Notes: a model not told the origin generated them from the letters alone. Counted from the stretch's first letter, positions 23,200 through 35,502 are shown. The stretch is DNA of 64,000 nucleotides from Elmis aenea (GCA_947652605.1 OX393576.1:54784966-54848965), one strand, 5' to 3'. A program made the numbers and translations.

Positions 23200-23500
23200 A
23201 TAATCATTTTTACTGCCTAGGCAGTAAAAAAGTAAAATGCGTGACGCTAATTGGTTGAATTTAGAAAAATTGAGCGTGCTTTTGTTCAAAGATACATATT
23301 TGACAGGAGAATGAGAATCTGAACTTGCTTGATTTTACGCTATTTATTTGTTGATCGTGGCAAAATTTGACGACTACAGAAAAAATTTAATATGCACCTC
23401 GGCAGTAAAGTTCCTTTTTATCACTCCCGTGGTTATTTGCCTCGACTATCCACACTCGTGATAAAAAGTCGAACTTTACTGCCTTGGTACATAAATAACT
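23200..23500. repeat. Palindrome pair: ACTGCCTAGGCAGT core and GGCAGTAAAGTT arms
   Basis: TTTTTACTGCCTAGGCAGTA (23209) is itself a palindrome. CCTCGGCAGTAAAGTTCC (23398) is mirrored by CGAACTTTACTGCCTTGG (23470), enclosing mirrored CACTCCCGTGG and CACTCGTGATAAAAAG. The same design as at 15770-16125 and 20525-20665. Confidence 0.55.
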
Positions 23501-23637
23501 ATTAATTATCTTTTTTTTATTAAATATTCTGTTTCGAGTATACTCATTTATATTTTAGGCTATAAGTTACCTACTTGTTTTAAATTCTCCAAGAAATATG
23601 TTGTTGAGATTGTGCATAAATAAATTATTAATTTATA

Positions 23638-24639
23638 CAGGGTGATTCTTAAACATTGCAAAAAAAATTGGAAAGTGATTCCTTACCGAAAATTGAGAAG
23701 GGTCTTTTATATAAAATTTTTTACTGAGACGTCTCCTTTCGGAGTTACACCCTCCTAAAGGGAAGCGGTAAAATTAGGTTTTTATTTTATTTCTCAAATT
23801 TGGATATATGTAGGAGAATGATATTTGATAGATATCTTATACTTATTAAAAGGTTTCCCATAGTAATATTTTTAATCATCTTCCACCTTCACAGGGGGCT
23901 GAAATTTTTGTTATTATCAGAACTATTTGGTAGGTTAAATTTTTTTTACTAAAAGCTTGATTTATTTAAAAACTTTTTTTAATGACTTGTTTTTCCTAAA
24001 AGAAACTACAGTTTTTGAGTAAAAAATAAAATAAGTAATCATAAACCATCAAATATTCCAATATAAAACGATTCAATTTGGTGGTTGCCATGGTTTGTTT
24101 ATGTTCATATTGAGTAGAATTGACGGGTGTAAAACATTTTGACGTTTACGCGGCGACAACGCTACAACGCTCGTCAGTTCTACCTAATATGAACATAAAC
24201 AAACCATGGCAACCACCAAAATGAATCGTTTTATATTGAAATATTTGATGGTTCATGTTTACTTATTTTAGTTTTTACTCAAAAACTGTAGGTTTTTCAG
24301 GAAATTCAAGGAAAATTTTTTTAAAAGAATAAATCAACCTTACAAAGAAAAATTTTTAAATGGCAAAATTTCAACCCACCCTGTCAAGGTGGGAGATAAT
24401 TAAAAATATTACTATGGCAAATCTTTTAATAAGTGCAAAACATCTAGCAAATATCATTCTCCTACATTTATCCAAATTTGAGAAATAAAATCAAAACCTT
24501 ATTTTACCGCTCTTCTTTAGGGGGATGTAACTCCGAAAGGAGATGTCTAAGGAAAAAAATGTATATAAAAGACCCCCCTTAATTTTCGATAAGGAATCAC
24601 TTGCCGATTTTTTTTTTGTAATACTTAATAAACACCCTG
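23638..24639. mobile_element. TA-flanked fold-back element, complete copy
   Basis: The element runs from TA-CAGGGTGATTCTTAAACAT to its mirror ending ATAAACACCCTG-TA. Arms of about 480 bp carry, in mirrored order, GACGTCTCCTTTCGGAGTTA, GGTTTCCCATAGTAATATTT and GGTTGCCATGGTTTGTTTAT. The 50-bp centre is GC-richer (ACGCGGCGACAACGC). No coding sequence was recognised. The half-copy at 4352-4865 is its relative. Confidence 0.85.
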
Positions 24640-26096
24640 TATAGTACGTTACAACTTAAACCAACGAAAAAGTTACGCTTAGTTGACCTAATTTTGTTAT
24701 TTTTGCTAAATTTATGACCCAAAATAAACAGTTTTTACCACTTGAATATCAACAAACAAAGATTTATTTACATGTTTCTTAAAGAAACTATAAATAGCAT
24801 ATTGTATTGGAGGTTATATCAATATGGGCGGTAAATATTAAAGATTAAGTTTAATCTTAATTAGATCAATATCATTTTTACAAGTTGTGTAAACACCAGA
24901 ATATATAGAAGCTAAACTAGTGCCTATAAATTTAACCCAACATTAAACTTGTTCTTAATAGGGTAAATAAATATATTACATTTCATGCATTGGCAAGAAT
25001 GTAATTAACAGGTAAATAAGATTTTTAAGTTGACTTCAAGTACATAACTACGCAGCCATGATATGTAGTTATATTTACTAGATCTTTATAATAACTAACT
25101 TAGTTTATTGTGATAGTAATTAAACCTATTAAAGGAGCTATACATTACAGATTTATTGATAAACAGAGTAAATTAAATGTCATGTTAAATTATGAACACG
25201 ATATTATACCTGTGGATAATTGGCTGTAAATATTTTTATGATGTAGAAATGTCTGAGCAGTTTTTTGCTACTGTAATTCTCAGCAAGTAATTTAGTTATC
25301 AATAATTTTCAAACTGAAATGTTAATTTATGATTTACAAGACAGAAAATGTTTCTAACTTATGATACTAAGCTAATAAAGTTATAATTTTATTATTTAAT
25401 GTTCTAATTTAATGTATTAAGTAAGGTTCGCGTTTCCACTGAATCCACATGACAATGACCTGACATTTTTGTGCCGTTATTAGTTTTTAAATTAAATCTA
25501 ACCCATAAATGCTAAAATATAGGGGTTTTCTGAAGCCACAATTTTCTCTTTTAATGATCAAAATGCTGGAGTTAATCTTTTTTCTATAACATGATTATAA
25601 CCAATTATATTTCAGAAATATAAGTTTACGCAAAAATAGTTGGTCTACTTTTTCATTACACATCCAGCATTTACTTACTGTACTCAGGGAAAATGTTTCA
25701 AAACATTTAAAATAATCTGCTACGAATTAAAAACTGTCCACAATGACTTGAAGTTTTTGTGAATCAAAGATTCATTATTTTTTTAAATTTTTGTCTCGTG
25801 ATACATCGTGTTTGTTAATACCTTGATTGTTTTACACAAAATTAAAATCATTTTCGTAGATATTTATATGTCGTGCAATTAAAATTAAAATATTTTTCTC
25901 AAAAATAAGTTTACGCTTATCCTTGTGGAGTATATAGAGTGACGTCAAAATTCTAATCGAATTTTTACTATAATAAATAAGCTTTTGTTATATTAATACT
26001 TTTACACAAATAAGATGGGTTTTTTTTAAGTCTACTTGGTAACTCTTTTAGTTTAAGGTTATACAATTCTTTTTCCTTTCAAACTTTAACGTATGA
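24640..26096. other. Nothing recognised
   Basis: AT-rich. Confidence 0.4.
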
Positions 26097-26103
26097 TACA
26101 AAC

Positions 26104-27274
26104 CAGGGTGGATAAAAATCATGATTTTTTTAAAAAAATCAAAAAAATCGATTTATTTGATTTAAATCAGATTTTTTTGGTTTAAATCAAATGTACCATA
26201 TTATCGAATATAGTGACATATTCACATGCTATTTCTGTTTTGTGCTAATATCAAAATGAAAAATTAAATATAATGATTAAGAATTTTGAAAACATCAGTG
26301 CTAAATGGTGAGGTTTAATTAATTATATACAGGGTGAGTCATTAGTGCGGGATCGGTCGATTGTGGCTAAACGGCTTGAGATATGAAGTTGAATCAAATA
26401 CTATTTTATATAGTTTTTTCCAAACAACACAATAAAAATATTTTCAAATATACCTACAGGGTGAGTCACCTTTCTGGAACTAATAGTAACTTTTGTTTTT
26501 TTGTTTAATATTTTTGACCGCCTTAATTTTAAATTTGCATCAATATAAAATACCTAAGGTTTTTATACGGCGTTGTAAAAAAAATTAATTTTCTAAATAT
26601 TTCAAGGTTTTAAGTCTTTATTTAAAAAATTCTCCTGAAGTTATTTTGAAGTACAGAGTTTTAATTTGGTATGGACATGCAGAAAACATTTCTCTGTTCG
26701 CTCGATACGAAAAAATTTGAATCACACATACAGGAGTGTTTATAAATAGGTGGTAACTTTCATGATTTTTAAAAGCTCGTAACTCGATTTTTTCAAATGC
26801 GAACCCCTGTTTTTTTTATGTCATCGAATTCGTCTTTAAAAGAGCTTCATATTTTGTTAAGTATGTCCTATACCCAAAACTCATACTTTTCGAGATATTC
26901 GACATTTTTCTTCAAATCGTTATTGAAGCAATAGAGTGCCGTGGAAATTGAAAAAACTGACTGTTCACTTCGCTAACGTCAAAAACTTGTCATTTATTTT
27001 TTGAATTATTGCGTTTCCACAATGAATATTACTTTACAAGAGCAAATTGATATGGTTTATTCACCATTTCGTGTATTTAATTACTAATAGTAATACAATT
27101 TTGTTTTATTATAAATATTATATTGTATCTACTCATATAATCTGTGATTTAAATTGAAATTTTTTCTTAAAAAATCACTTGATTTAAATCAATGATTTTT
27201 TAAAAAAATTACTTGATTTAAATCATGATTTAAATCGTGATTTAAATCAATTGATTTAAATCTGCTCAACCCTG
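26104..27274. mobile_element. hAT-type element built of ATTTAAATC motifs
   Basis: The left end is CAGGGTGGATAAAAATCATG and the right end TTTAAATCTGCTCAACCCTG. Both subterminal zones are dense in GATTTAAATC/TTTTTTAAAAAAAT motifs, as in a widespread insect hAT MITE. The flanks TACAAACC (26097-26104) and AACAAACC (27275-27282) match at 7 of 8 bases. A TA-flanked element is inserted inside at 26330. Confidence 0.75.
26330..27065. mobile_element. Degraded TA-flanked element(s) with three successive CAGGGTG-type ends
   Basis: Left-type ends occur at 26330 (TA-CAGGGTGAGTCATTAG), 26457 (TA-CAGGGTGAGTCACCTT) and 26731 (TA-CAGGAGTGTTTATAAA), so at least three ends lie head to tail. At 27022 an ORF starts 'MNITLQEQIDMVYS' before losing similarity; this resembles the 'E..DM...' start of DUF4817-type helix-turn-helix proteins and the ORF start at 19324. 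The right end cannot be defined. Confidence 0.5.
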
Positions 27275-27282
27275 AACAAACC

Positions 27283-29118
27283 GAAGCATTAAAAACGCAA
27301 TATATGAAAGTCATAGCGAAAAAAAACAATTATAAAGATTTTTTTTTCAGTTTTTATGAAAATATCTTATAGCTTATACAGTGTAAGTATAAGAAATCTG
27401 TTTGAATGTAACTATTCAGCATTAAATTTAGCAACTATACCAAATTTAAACTATAGGTACACTATAGCTCTGGTAACGTAATCCCCATGATGAAACTTTG
27501 GAAAGAAATCCTCCCCAAATTTGAATGTTTTAAATATTCTTAATGTAAAAATAAAACAAGCAAATGGACATTCACACAGCAAGTCTACCATATTTAACAG
27601 CATCTGCATGTCGGTGCTGTTCTAACACGCTAAACACACCTTTTTCCATTTTCGCAAATATGCAATAAGTACTACATAAATTTACCTGTCACAAACTTAT
27701 GTCCAAATATGCTTAAAAAAACTCGTTGATTTTTATCTATTAAGTCTGATCTTTTACTTATATTTTATTCTAAATTTATAATATTCTTGGTAGCTTGTAA
27801 AACTGCAAAATTAATGAATTTGTACAGAAGGTTATTGCATTTTCGCCTGCCAATTAACAGATACAAACTTACTAAATTACAATTTAAATAAGGTAATTCC
27901 AGATTGCGTCAATACAACTTTTTATGAATGATTAATAATGTAAGAAAAAATCGCCTCCGAGCTACGAGGTTTATAATGGTCAATAACATCCGAATAAAAA
28001 TAGAATGTTTAGTGGTTCATAAAGACTTAAATATTGCCGGGTAGTATAACTTATGCAAGTACTGAGCTGTTGTTTTCCTTTGCTTGTAAACGTTTTTTTT
28101 TATATCTCTATTGCCAATTATACGGCCTATGCAACAAGTTGCTCAATACTTGTTAAATTTAAAAAGCAAAACTGTTTCATAAGCTCAGTCGAACTGCAAA
28201 TAAAATATCTATTACTTGATAATTCGTCTTCACACGCTACGAAAATAAGGTTGGGCCTTTAAAGCAAATATATACTAGAAAGAAAAATTGCACAATCATT
28301 TGTCATATGCTAAACAGATCCGACAACTGTATTACACTACAAGTTGTCTATTTTTACTCCTAATTATTCATTGATTGATTTATTTCATGCTGTTGATTGT
28401 GATCGGATCTTGACAAATGGTGCATACGGCAATCAGGCGTATATTATAAAATTGCACCTCAATCTGCATGAACAAGGCAATTTAAATATAATAAGCGATC
28501 AGCGGCGGCTTCGGCGATTGTTTAAGTGCCATTTAAAAGACGCGCCCTGAATTATCAACAAACCCACCTGCAATGCCTACGTATAGTTAAAATACCGCAA
28601 ATGTTTAAAAGTAGCAATCAGCTCCCTTGTTCGTGGTACTGAGGACGAAACTGATAAATATTTGCCACCAAACGCTGCACAACCCTCTCCTCTAATAATA
28701 ATCTTCGTTTACCGTCTGGCATTCTGGAACGAATTAATTGTGTACTTCGCGCACTCTTTCGATATTCTTCAATGGGCGAGTTACAAATTTCGGGACAAAA
28801 GATGTATTTTCGTGCATTTAGTTTATATCTCAAATAATAGCTACTTTACAAGGTATTAAACTTAGTTAAACCAAAATTACAGAAAAAAAAATAGAGTTAA
28901 CAACGTTTGTGTTATGTACAACAAATCCCTAGAAGATTTTTTTTAAGTTTTTAATTACGGAATTATTAAACAATAACAAAATTTAAATTTTGATTTAATT
29001 TTTCTCAAAAACAGCTTTCACAATTTTTTAAAGTGTCATTTGTTCTAAAGTTTTTTTTTAATGAAAGTTGTTTTAGCTGTCTTGAATTGTTTTAAAGAAA
29101 GAGTTATAATTATATTGT
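27283..29118. other. Nothing recognised
   Basis: AT-rich. The minus-strand frame at 28618-28833 has balanced composition but no recognisable domain. Confidence 0.35.
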
Positions 29119-29266
29119 CTAATGGTGCCTGTCCACGTGAGAGTAAACTACTCTCGATAGCAGCGTCGCCAAGGATACAGCCAATCGCGAGTTACTCTCA
29201 GGGGCTGTATCCTTGGCGACGCTGCTATCGAGAGTAGTTTACTCTCACGTGGACAGGCACCATTAG
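29119..29266. mobile_element. 148-bp near-complete palindrome (very young MITE or hairpin)
   Basis: A 64-bp left arm (29119-29182) beginning CTAATGGTGCCTGTCCACGT is the exact reverse complement of the right arm (29203-29266), around a 20-nt spacer. I checked the arms base by base and found no mismatch. The end sequence GGTGCCTGTCCACGTG resembles DNA-transposon termini. TA or AT would be the shortest consistent target duplication, but symmetry makes this ambiguous. Confidence 0.9.
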
Positions 29267-29844
29267 GTTTCTACCATGTTTTTTTTTTGTGTGGGGATTT
29301 GTAAAGTGTGAACACTTGCATCAAACGTCATTTTTATAGACGTCATTTACGATATTGACAAAAATCCCTGGATCGCCACCTTAAACTTTTTGTACACACA
29401 AACCAACGCACTCATTAAATGTAAGTCATTTACTGGCCACACCAATTTATTTATGATTGGGAAAGTAAAAGTTAATTCATGGGTAAGTAATCTGTGGCTC
29501 GTGAGTCTTGTGCGGCTCCTTAAGCACATGTTGGCGGTTTATTTGTAGTTAATTATTTGTCGTGATCTTAATTGTAGGTAAGGCGTGTGTTAGATGTGAT
29601 TGAATTTTTAGTATACACCTCAGTACTTATTTAAGGTAAATTATACAATAAAATAGTTTTAATTTTATTTACGAGTATTTTATGGCTACAGTTATTGTCT
29701 TTATGACAAAGTATAGCAACTTTTGGACAATTTACGCCGGATAATACGGAACCTCGAGTAATCGGCACTTCATTGTATATCGTTTGAGTGCAACGCATCG
29801 TAAAATGTTCTGCAATTATTCGTCAGCAAATATTCTCATGATAA
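29267..29844. other. Nothing recognised
   Basis: AT-rich. Confidence 0.35.
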
Positions 29845-30575
29845 AGCTGGGTTTACATTACTCTTGTGAGCTGATCAACTCAATTGAATTCATGTGCCTT
29901 GAACGCCAATTGACCGTCATACTAAACTCTGTAATGTCATGTCAATTGTTCATTTCAACGGAATATTTTCTTAGTTCAAATAAGTATAACTTTTCATTAA
30001 ATTGCATTGTATCAAAATGGCGACAAGCAGATGGTCGGAGAAAAAATCTGTTAATATTGTAAGTGTTTATGAAAAGAATGGGTGTTTATGGAACTCACAA
30101 TGAAAAGAATATACGTAGATTAATTTTAAACATGGCCGAATTAAGTGTAGAAATGGGCAAAGAAGAATAAAAAAAACAATCCGAACGTGTCTATTAAAAG
30201 AATGAAATCGTACCCTTTTGCCGGGTCGCAACAAGAAAGAGCATTATACTTCTCAACAACAAATTATTTGGTTTTAGTTTGATTACTTTACATTTTTCTA
30301 ACAGTAAATGCTTCTTTATTATAATATATGAAAACTGTATGTAGATACATTCAAACCTGTTTTATTTTACCTGTAGGCCAGTAAAGGCAATACAAATTTT
30401 AGACAAGTATAAACATAATCGAGTCACGAAAAAAAAGTTTGGGAAACGCTGATCTAACACAATACAATCTCAAATGAAGCGTGCCGTGTAAGGATACAAA
30501 ATTTGTATTTAATGCTTTCATGTCGCATGAATTGAAGTGAGTTGGTCAGCTTACATGACTAATGTAAACCCAACT
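29845..30575. mobile_element. PIF/Harbinger-type element, second copy
   Basis: The ends AGCTGGGTTTACATTACTC and, mirrored, GACTAATGTAAACCCAACT match those at 8378-9673, including TGTGAGCTGATCAACTCA. The flanking TAA on the left is not matched on the right (TTG). A MADF-domain relic lies inside in the opposite orientation to the first copy. No transposase. Confidence 0.7.
30017..30270 (+). pseudogene. MADF-domain protein relic
   Basis: From ATG at 30017 the frame reads 'MATSRWSEKKSVNIVSVYEK' and 'NGCLWN', then, past stops and shifts, 'RRLILNMAELSVEMGKEE' and 'RVATRKSIILLNN'. The spacing of Trp, the 'YE.N..LW' block and the 'MG' block is that of MADF domains in the accessory protein of PIF/Harbinger elements, which helps the transposase bind DNA. 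In-frame stops at about codon 29 and later show that it is not functional. Confidence 0.6.
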
Positions 30576-31469
30576 TTGAAGATGGACTACTCGTGCATTA
30601 AAAACAATAGATACTTTTTATTGTTCAAATCATCACACTGTTCTTTAAAAAGACAGCCAGCTCTTAGTAGCTCGTGAGTTGTAAAGGTGCTAAATAAAAT
30701 TCAAGAAACTGAGCAGATTTAAAATAATCAACCTTGTTACATCAACTTTAAGTTATTAAATTTTAACGAAATTTTAGTGGCACAATATGGAAAACAAAAT
30801 AAATATTTTGATATTAAATTAAGTTAATGATCCACCATTGTGCAAGATACTTATCAATAGGCGTTAGTAAATTAAATATTTTAATTACTACACAGCCGTT
30901 TTTTTTTTGTAAACTACTCAACATAATTATATCTGTACACAAACATCTGCGTGTTGTAATGTATTATATTAAGAGAACAAAATCATCCATCAGACAATCT
31001 TTAATCGTGTACTAAAGTGTACCGCCCGAAGACATCGCATTATGAATGTTGACTACATTTTATGTTTCATACTTATTCTTACTCGAGTTTCAAGAGATGA
31101 AAGATAACAAGATTGTTAATTCAGTGACAACGATACGTAAACACCTTCGTCATTTTAGAACGTAAATAAGACTTTTAACAACGTGCCGGCCTCATTTATA
31201 AAAACTATTGACAGTTTGTAAGAAGTAGAATTGAGCAATCTCTGTTTTATTACACCCTATTGCTTGCTACGACAATTTTAAGATATACATAGATAAATAT
31301 TCTAATACGATCCGTTGAAGGAAAAGAATGTGGCTATTAAAAAGCGCATAACAACACAAATATACAAAATTTCAAAATGTGTATGCATGGACTCTGGACA
31401 ACGTTGTCTTTGACAACCGTTGCCTAAAACCTGATTTTTGTGATTTTCATCTTAGCTTCGCCCAAAATG
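30576..31469. other. Nothing recognised
   Basis: AT-rich. Confidence 0.35.
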
Positions 31470-32291
31470 CAGGGCAAGAAACCAGTTTTGTAAACCGCTT
31501 AAAAAAACGCTTAACCGTTATTTTTTGTCCGTAAAAGTTATTTTTGACCGAAACCGAAATCGTTATTTTTAATGGCAAAAAAAGCTGTACCTAACCTTTA
31601 AGGCCTCTACTCACCAACCAATTTGTCGGTGACAATCTGACCATTCCGATAAATTGTTTAATGTGTAGTATGTCACCCGACCAACACGACAGTTGGAACG
31701 GTCGGGTGGCCAGGCCATCCAACAAGCCAACCGTCCCACCACATTCCTCTAGATAAGGACTATTAAAGAAAATTTAACGCTATTTATAAATTTGTTATCC
31801 ACAAAATTGCATCAGAGCCAAAATAATAAAAAAAGTTATGACGTTTATGCTGTGTTGGTTGGACTGGTCGGGAGGTGTGTAGACAATACCCGACACGGAA
31901 TTCCGACGGTCGGCCCCGACAAGTTGGATAATGAGTAGAGGCCTTTAACCAAAATAATTAAATATTAAATACAGTTTTTTTTAAACATCTCTTTTTTTAA
32001 ATATTTTTTTTTAATACAAAATTTGTATTAAATGCGATTAGTTTACCAGAAGTCATTACTGAACACTTGATTGTACCTACATATAATATAAAATTATAAA
32101 TTGATGTTTTTTCATATTTTTCATTCCAAATCTAAATAATGTCAAAAACTGGTTTTAACGTTTTTTTTGTATCGGTTTTTTATGGAAAACCGTTTCTTTT
32201 TTTACGAAAAGGTCGGTTTTTGACAAAAACGTTATAAAAAGATCTCGATTTCGGTTACCTGTTTACCATTTTTTTTCGGATTCGAGCTCTG
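31470..32291. mobile_element. hAT-type MITE, CAGGGC family, with nested insert
   Basis: It begins CAGGGCAAGAAACCAG and ends GATTCGAGCTCTG, with flanks CCAAAATG (31462) and CTAAAATG (32292) matching at 7 of 8 bases. The AACCGTTATTTTTTGTCCG block is shared with the copies at 1175 and 63142. A second element interrupts it at about 31600-31945. No transposase. Confidence 0.75.
31600..31945. mobile_element. Nested MITE with AGGCCTCTACTCA ends
   Basis: AGGCCTCTACTCACCAACCA at the left is mirrored by TGGATAATGAGTAGAGGCCT at the right. Comparing the uninterrupted family copy (63.47 kb), the insertion falls in CCTTTAACC and duplicated TTA (or TTTAA). A TTA duplication would fit PIF/Harbinger. The interior holds TTGTCGG...CCGACAA pairs and no coding sequence. 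Confidence 0.65.
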
Positions 32292-33184
32292 CTAAAATGT
32301 AAGCCTCTTCTCAATATTGTACAATTTCTACTTTTAATTGTAGAAATTTACAATCATAATTAAGATATCATGCTATTTTAAAAACTGTAAGCTCTAAAAT
32401 AATTCGTTTTTCCTTGAAAAAAAAATCAAATCGTTAGTTCTTAACAGTTTTTCTTGTTCTCAAAAGTCAAGGCAAAGGATGGCCAAGGATACCATTACAA
32501 TGTTTTCTTTATCCGTTGTAGAACTTCACAGATTTTAAAACTATAGTTTTTTAGACCCAATATTATCATATTAGGTACAATAGAATTCTGAAATTTTAAA
32601 ATATATTATTTTAAAGTCAACAGCGTTGTTTCGCATCATCTTTTAAATTTTACAGATTCGGGTTATAGAAATTATGATGGTTTAAACATAGTTTAATTGT
32701 CTGATCAAAGTTTAAATCAAAAATCATTGAGTAAATATGAAAGTCTTAACCCTTATGTCAATATCCGAGTACCCTGGTACCCACCCCACCTGCAGAAAAA
32801 TGAGATTTATGAGCAATTATCGATTAAACACACTGATATATAATTACAGGGATGATTAAATAAATATTTAGGCACATTCTTTACATTTCTAATTCCGGAT
32901 CTCACATTTTGCCTACGATATAATATATAAATATAACACAAGCAGAAATCGTTTGCCAATGTTCTAGCCAATAAATAAGATATTAAGCAGCATAATTGTG
33001 CCTTGAAAACTAATTAAATATTTCTATCTCCTCAATAACGGCAATAATATTTAACACAGACGCAACAACGATTGCACCAACCGCGGTTGTAAATTGACCG
33101 TACGTTTTCCAGCAAACGTGACTAGTAATCTGTTAAATTTCCCATTAATTTTACATTAATGAACTCGGCTAACATTCAATTAGT
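32292..33184. other. Nothing recognised
   Basis: AT-rich. Confidence 0.35.
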
Positions 33185-33425
33185 TTTTTTAAATCTTGTT
33201 CGGTGCCCGCTTGTCTGGCAAATCAGTATCAGCGAGCGAGTGATTGACCGTCGGGTGCCCGGAGGCTGAATCCGGCCACCTACTCCACTGAAACTGTGCC
33301 GCGTGTTGCAATCCCAGCAGCCTTGGATCCTTGCCCGCGATGATATATGAACTGTGTGTGGCATTTTAAAATGCATATTGTCCCAGTGAACGCAAAATAC
33401 GTGAATCAGCTCAGTTGCCTCCATT
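33185..33425. other. GC-rich unique segment, unassigned
   Basis: Composition is markedly less AT-rich than the flanks (CCGTCGGGTGCCCGGAGGCT, CTTGCCCGCGATGA). An 82-codon minus-strand frame is open here but shows no known domain. It may be an untranslated exon or regulatory DNA of the surrounding gene. Confidence 0.25.
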
Positions 33426-33935
33426 AATGATGTAATATATCAAAACTGATTCGAATATACGTACATGAACAACACAATTATAATTTGCAGTCGCGAATTA
33501 GCGGTAAACTTAAAAGATGTTAGAATTGCTTACAGATAAAGTAAAAGTTCATTTCACTTGGGACCTTGAAATATAATTTATATGCCTGATTTCTCCGCGG
33601 GCTTGTTCTTAAAATTAAAACGAGATTTGCATTTAATACGTTGTATTTTACTACCACTGCTCCTAATAGTGTTTTTGTGGTTATTTGATTTGATTAAATG
33701 CATAAATTTTAGTTGCATACCCAAATAAATATGTGTAACAGGTTCTTTTTATACAAGGCACTGCAACAAATTGAAAAAGTGAGGTAATCGTCCTGTTGAC
33801 TTAGTCACCCTCTAAAAAATTATGGCTGATCCCCGGGACTCATTCACAAATATCACGCAGAAGAACGTACAATTTAAGTAACAGCAAATCAGAGCCGTAA
33901 CAAGGGCGTGGCGAAAGAGGCGCCCGCCACGGGCG

Positions 33936-34151
33936 CAGAGGCGTCGAGAGACGTCGCCGGGCCCGGGGAAAAAATTTGCATGGGCCCCAAGTAAATAAAT
34001 TATTTGAAAATTTATTTAAAAAAAAAACGAATTGTGAATTATGAATATTTAATACACCATAATTAAAAAAGTATGTGGACTCCTGGGCCCTTAGATTACC
34101 TCCGGGCCCGGGGCTCAGAGCCCCCCCTGCCCCACCCTCTCATCGGCCCTG
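33936..34151. mobile_element. Nested 216-bp hAT MITE
   Basis: It starts CAGAGGCGTCGAGAGACG and ends CCTCTCATCGGCCCTG, with mirror-related ends. An exact 8-bp duplication CACGGGCG flanks it at 33928-33935 and 34152-34159. The element is strongly GC-rich at both sides (CGGGCCCGGGG twice). Confidence 0.85.
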
Positions 34152-34479
34152 CACGGGCGCAACTAGATTTGGGGCGCGAAATAGAATAAATGTAAAAAAA
34201 ATTAAGTAAATAGCTATAAAAGTCCGCTATTGTATATTTTATTTTTAAATTTCGGCAATACGTCGCTTAGGACATACAATATCTACAACACAGCGGAATT
34301 TCGCTACATTTGGTAACACTGGTGAGTCCCAATTCGTTTCAAGTTAGATCGCAAAGACAAGTTACAGTAAACTCTGTAACAAATCTTCGAACGTTGCTAA
34401 AATTTCTAACAAAATTTAAGTTTGTTGCATTACTAATATTTTGGGATGCAATTAGGAAAGATAAATAATGTAAATTTAC

Positions 34480-35195
34480 TTTTACAAAAAAAAACACTGT
34501 CAAAAATGCTGCGAAAATGATAAAAGCTCTAAAAAATTAAATTCAACAGTACCAAAATGATTTTTTCGATTTGCCTCACCATTCGGCGAAAAGTTTTGCC
34601 GAAACAATAAATATTGAAACTTACATTCCAGAAAAGACACGACGCAAAATAAAAATATGCCTGGTGAGAAAGCTACTGATGATTCGTTTGCTATGAATGA
34701 AAGGGCATTACTAAAAAATAAATGTGTAAAATTTTAGATCTAATACTCATACAACTCATCGATAGTTTTACTGTTTTACAAAAGATCTCAAATGACTGCA
34801 GTTTTATAAATGGACCGACCAGCTTTAAAAAATATGCTGCTATATGATCTCAAATGATACGCAGCTGACCTGGCATTGAAATATAATAGAACTTGTATGT
34901 AAAATTGCGAGTTTCAAATATCAAGCCATGGTAGTTTTTGAAAATTTTGGCTTTTCAAGTCTTGCCAAAAAAATTACGAACTCTCATTACAAAGATATTT
35001 ATAACAATGCCTGTAATAACAGCTTAACGTTCGTTTAGCAAATTGAAAATTGTAAAATCGTACCTTCGTTCTTCTATTGGCCAAGAGCGATTAACAAACA
35101 TATAATATCAATTGAAAAAGATATTGCAAAAACATTAAATTATGACGATGTGTTTGCAAATGAAATTCTAGAAAAATTAACCTATAAAATATGCT
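34480..35195 (+). pseudogene. hAT transposase relic (C-terminal part readable)
   Basis: At 35024-35193, allowing one stop, the + strand reads 'NSLTFV', 'QIENCKIVPSFFYW', then 'RAINKHIISIEKDIAKTLNY' and 'DDVFANEILEK'. This corresponds to the C-terminal dimerisation region of hAT transposases, where a 'RL..L..L.IE.D' segment is characteristic. Upstream (34500-34700) only fragments such as 'IPEKTRRKI' and 'PGEKATDDSF' are legible among stops. The N-terminal zinc finger and catalytic residues cannot be traced, so the gene is dead. Confidence 0.55.
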
Positions 35196-35502
35196 GAACC
35201 TATTTATGTTTTTGTTATATTATTTTATATTATACATAGATATATCTTGTATTTCTTTAATTTATTTGTTATTGAATTTGAATAAAAATGTATTTAATAC
35301 ATTATTTATTTATACCAATGCATAATTGGTTTTAAAGGAAACTCATTTTGATGGGGTTAATAATAAGTATTTAACATTTTGCATTTAATAAAATTTAACA
35401 TTTACATTTTTCAAAATGTTGATCATTTTTGGGTTGGGGGGGGGCGCAAGTTAGACACTTGCCACAGGCGCTTCATGCCCTCGTTACGGCACTGCAGCGA
35501 AT

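Larger units (their letters stand above)
33890..35494. mobile_element. hAT-type element with transposase relic
   Basis: Ends are CAGAGCCGTAACAAGGGCG and its mirror CCCTCGTTACGGCACTG. The flanks CAGCAAAT (33882) and CAGCGAAT (35495) match at 7 of 8 bases. Sequences near both ends share GGCGC and GGGCGC motifs. A complete small hAT is nested near the left end. The body (34480-35195) is a decayed transposase. Confidence 0.85.

Noticed and set aside
28618..28833. Minus-strand 71-codon frame with balanced composition
   Set aside because: Starts at a non-ATG codon, no recognised family, no flanking splice pattern.
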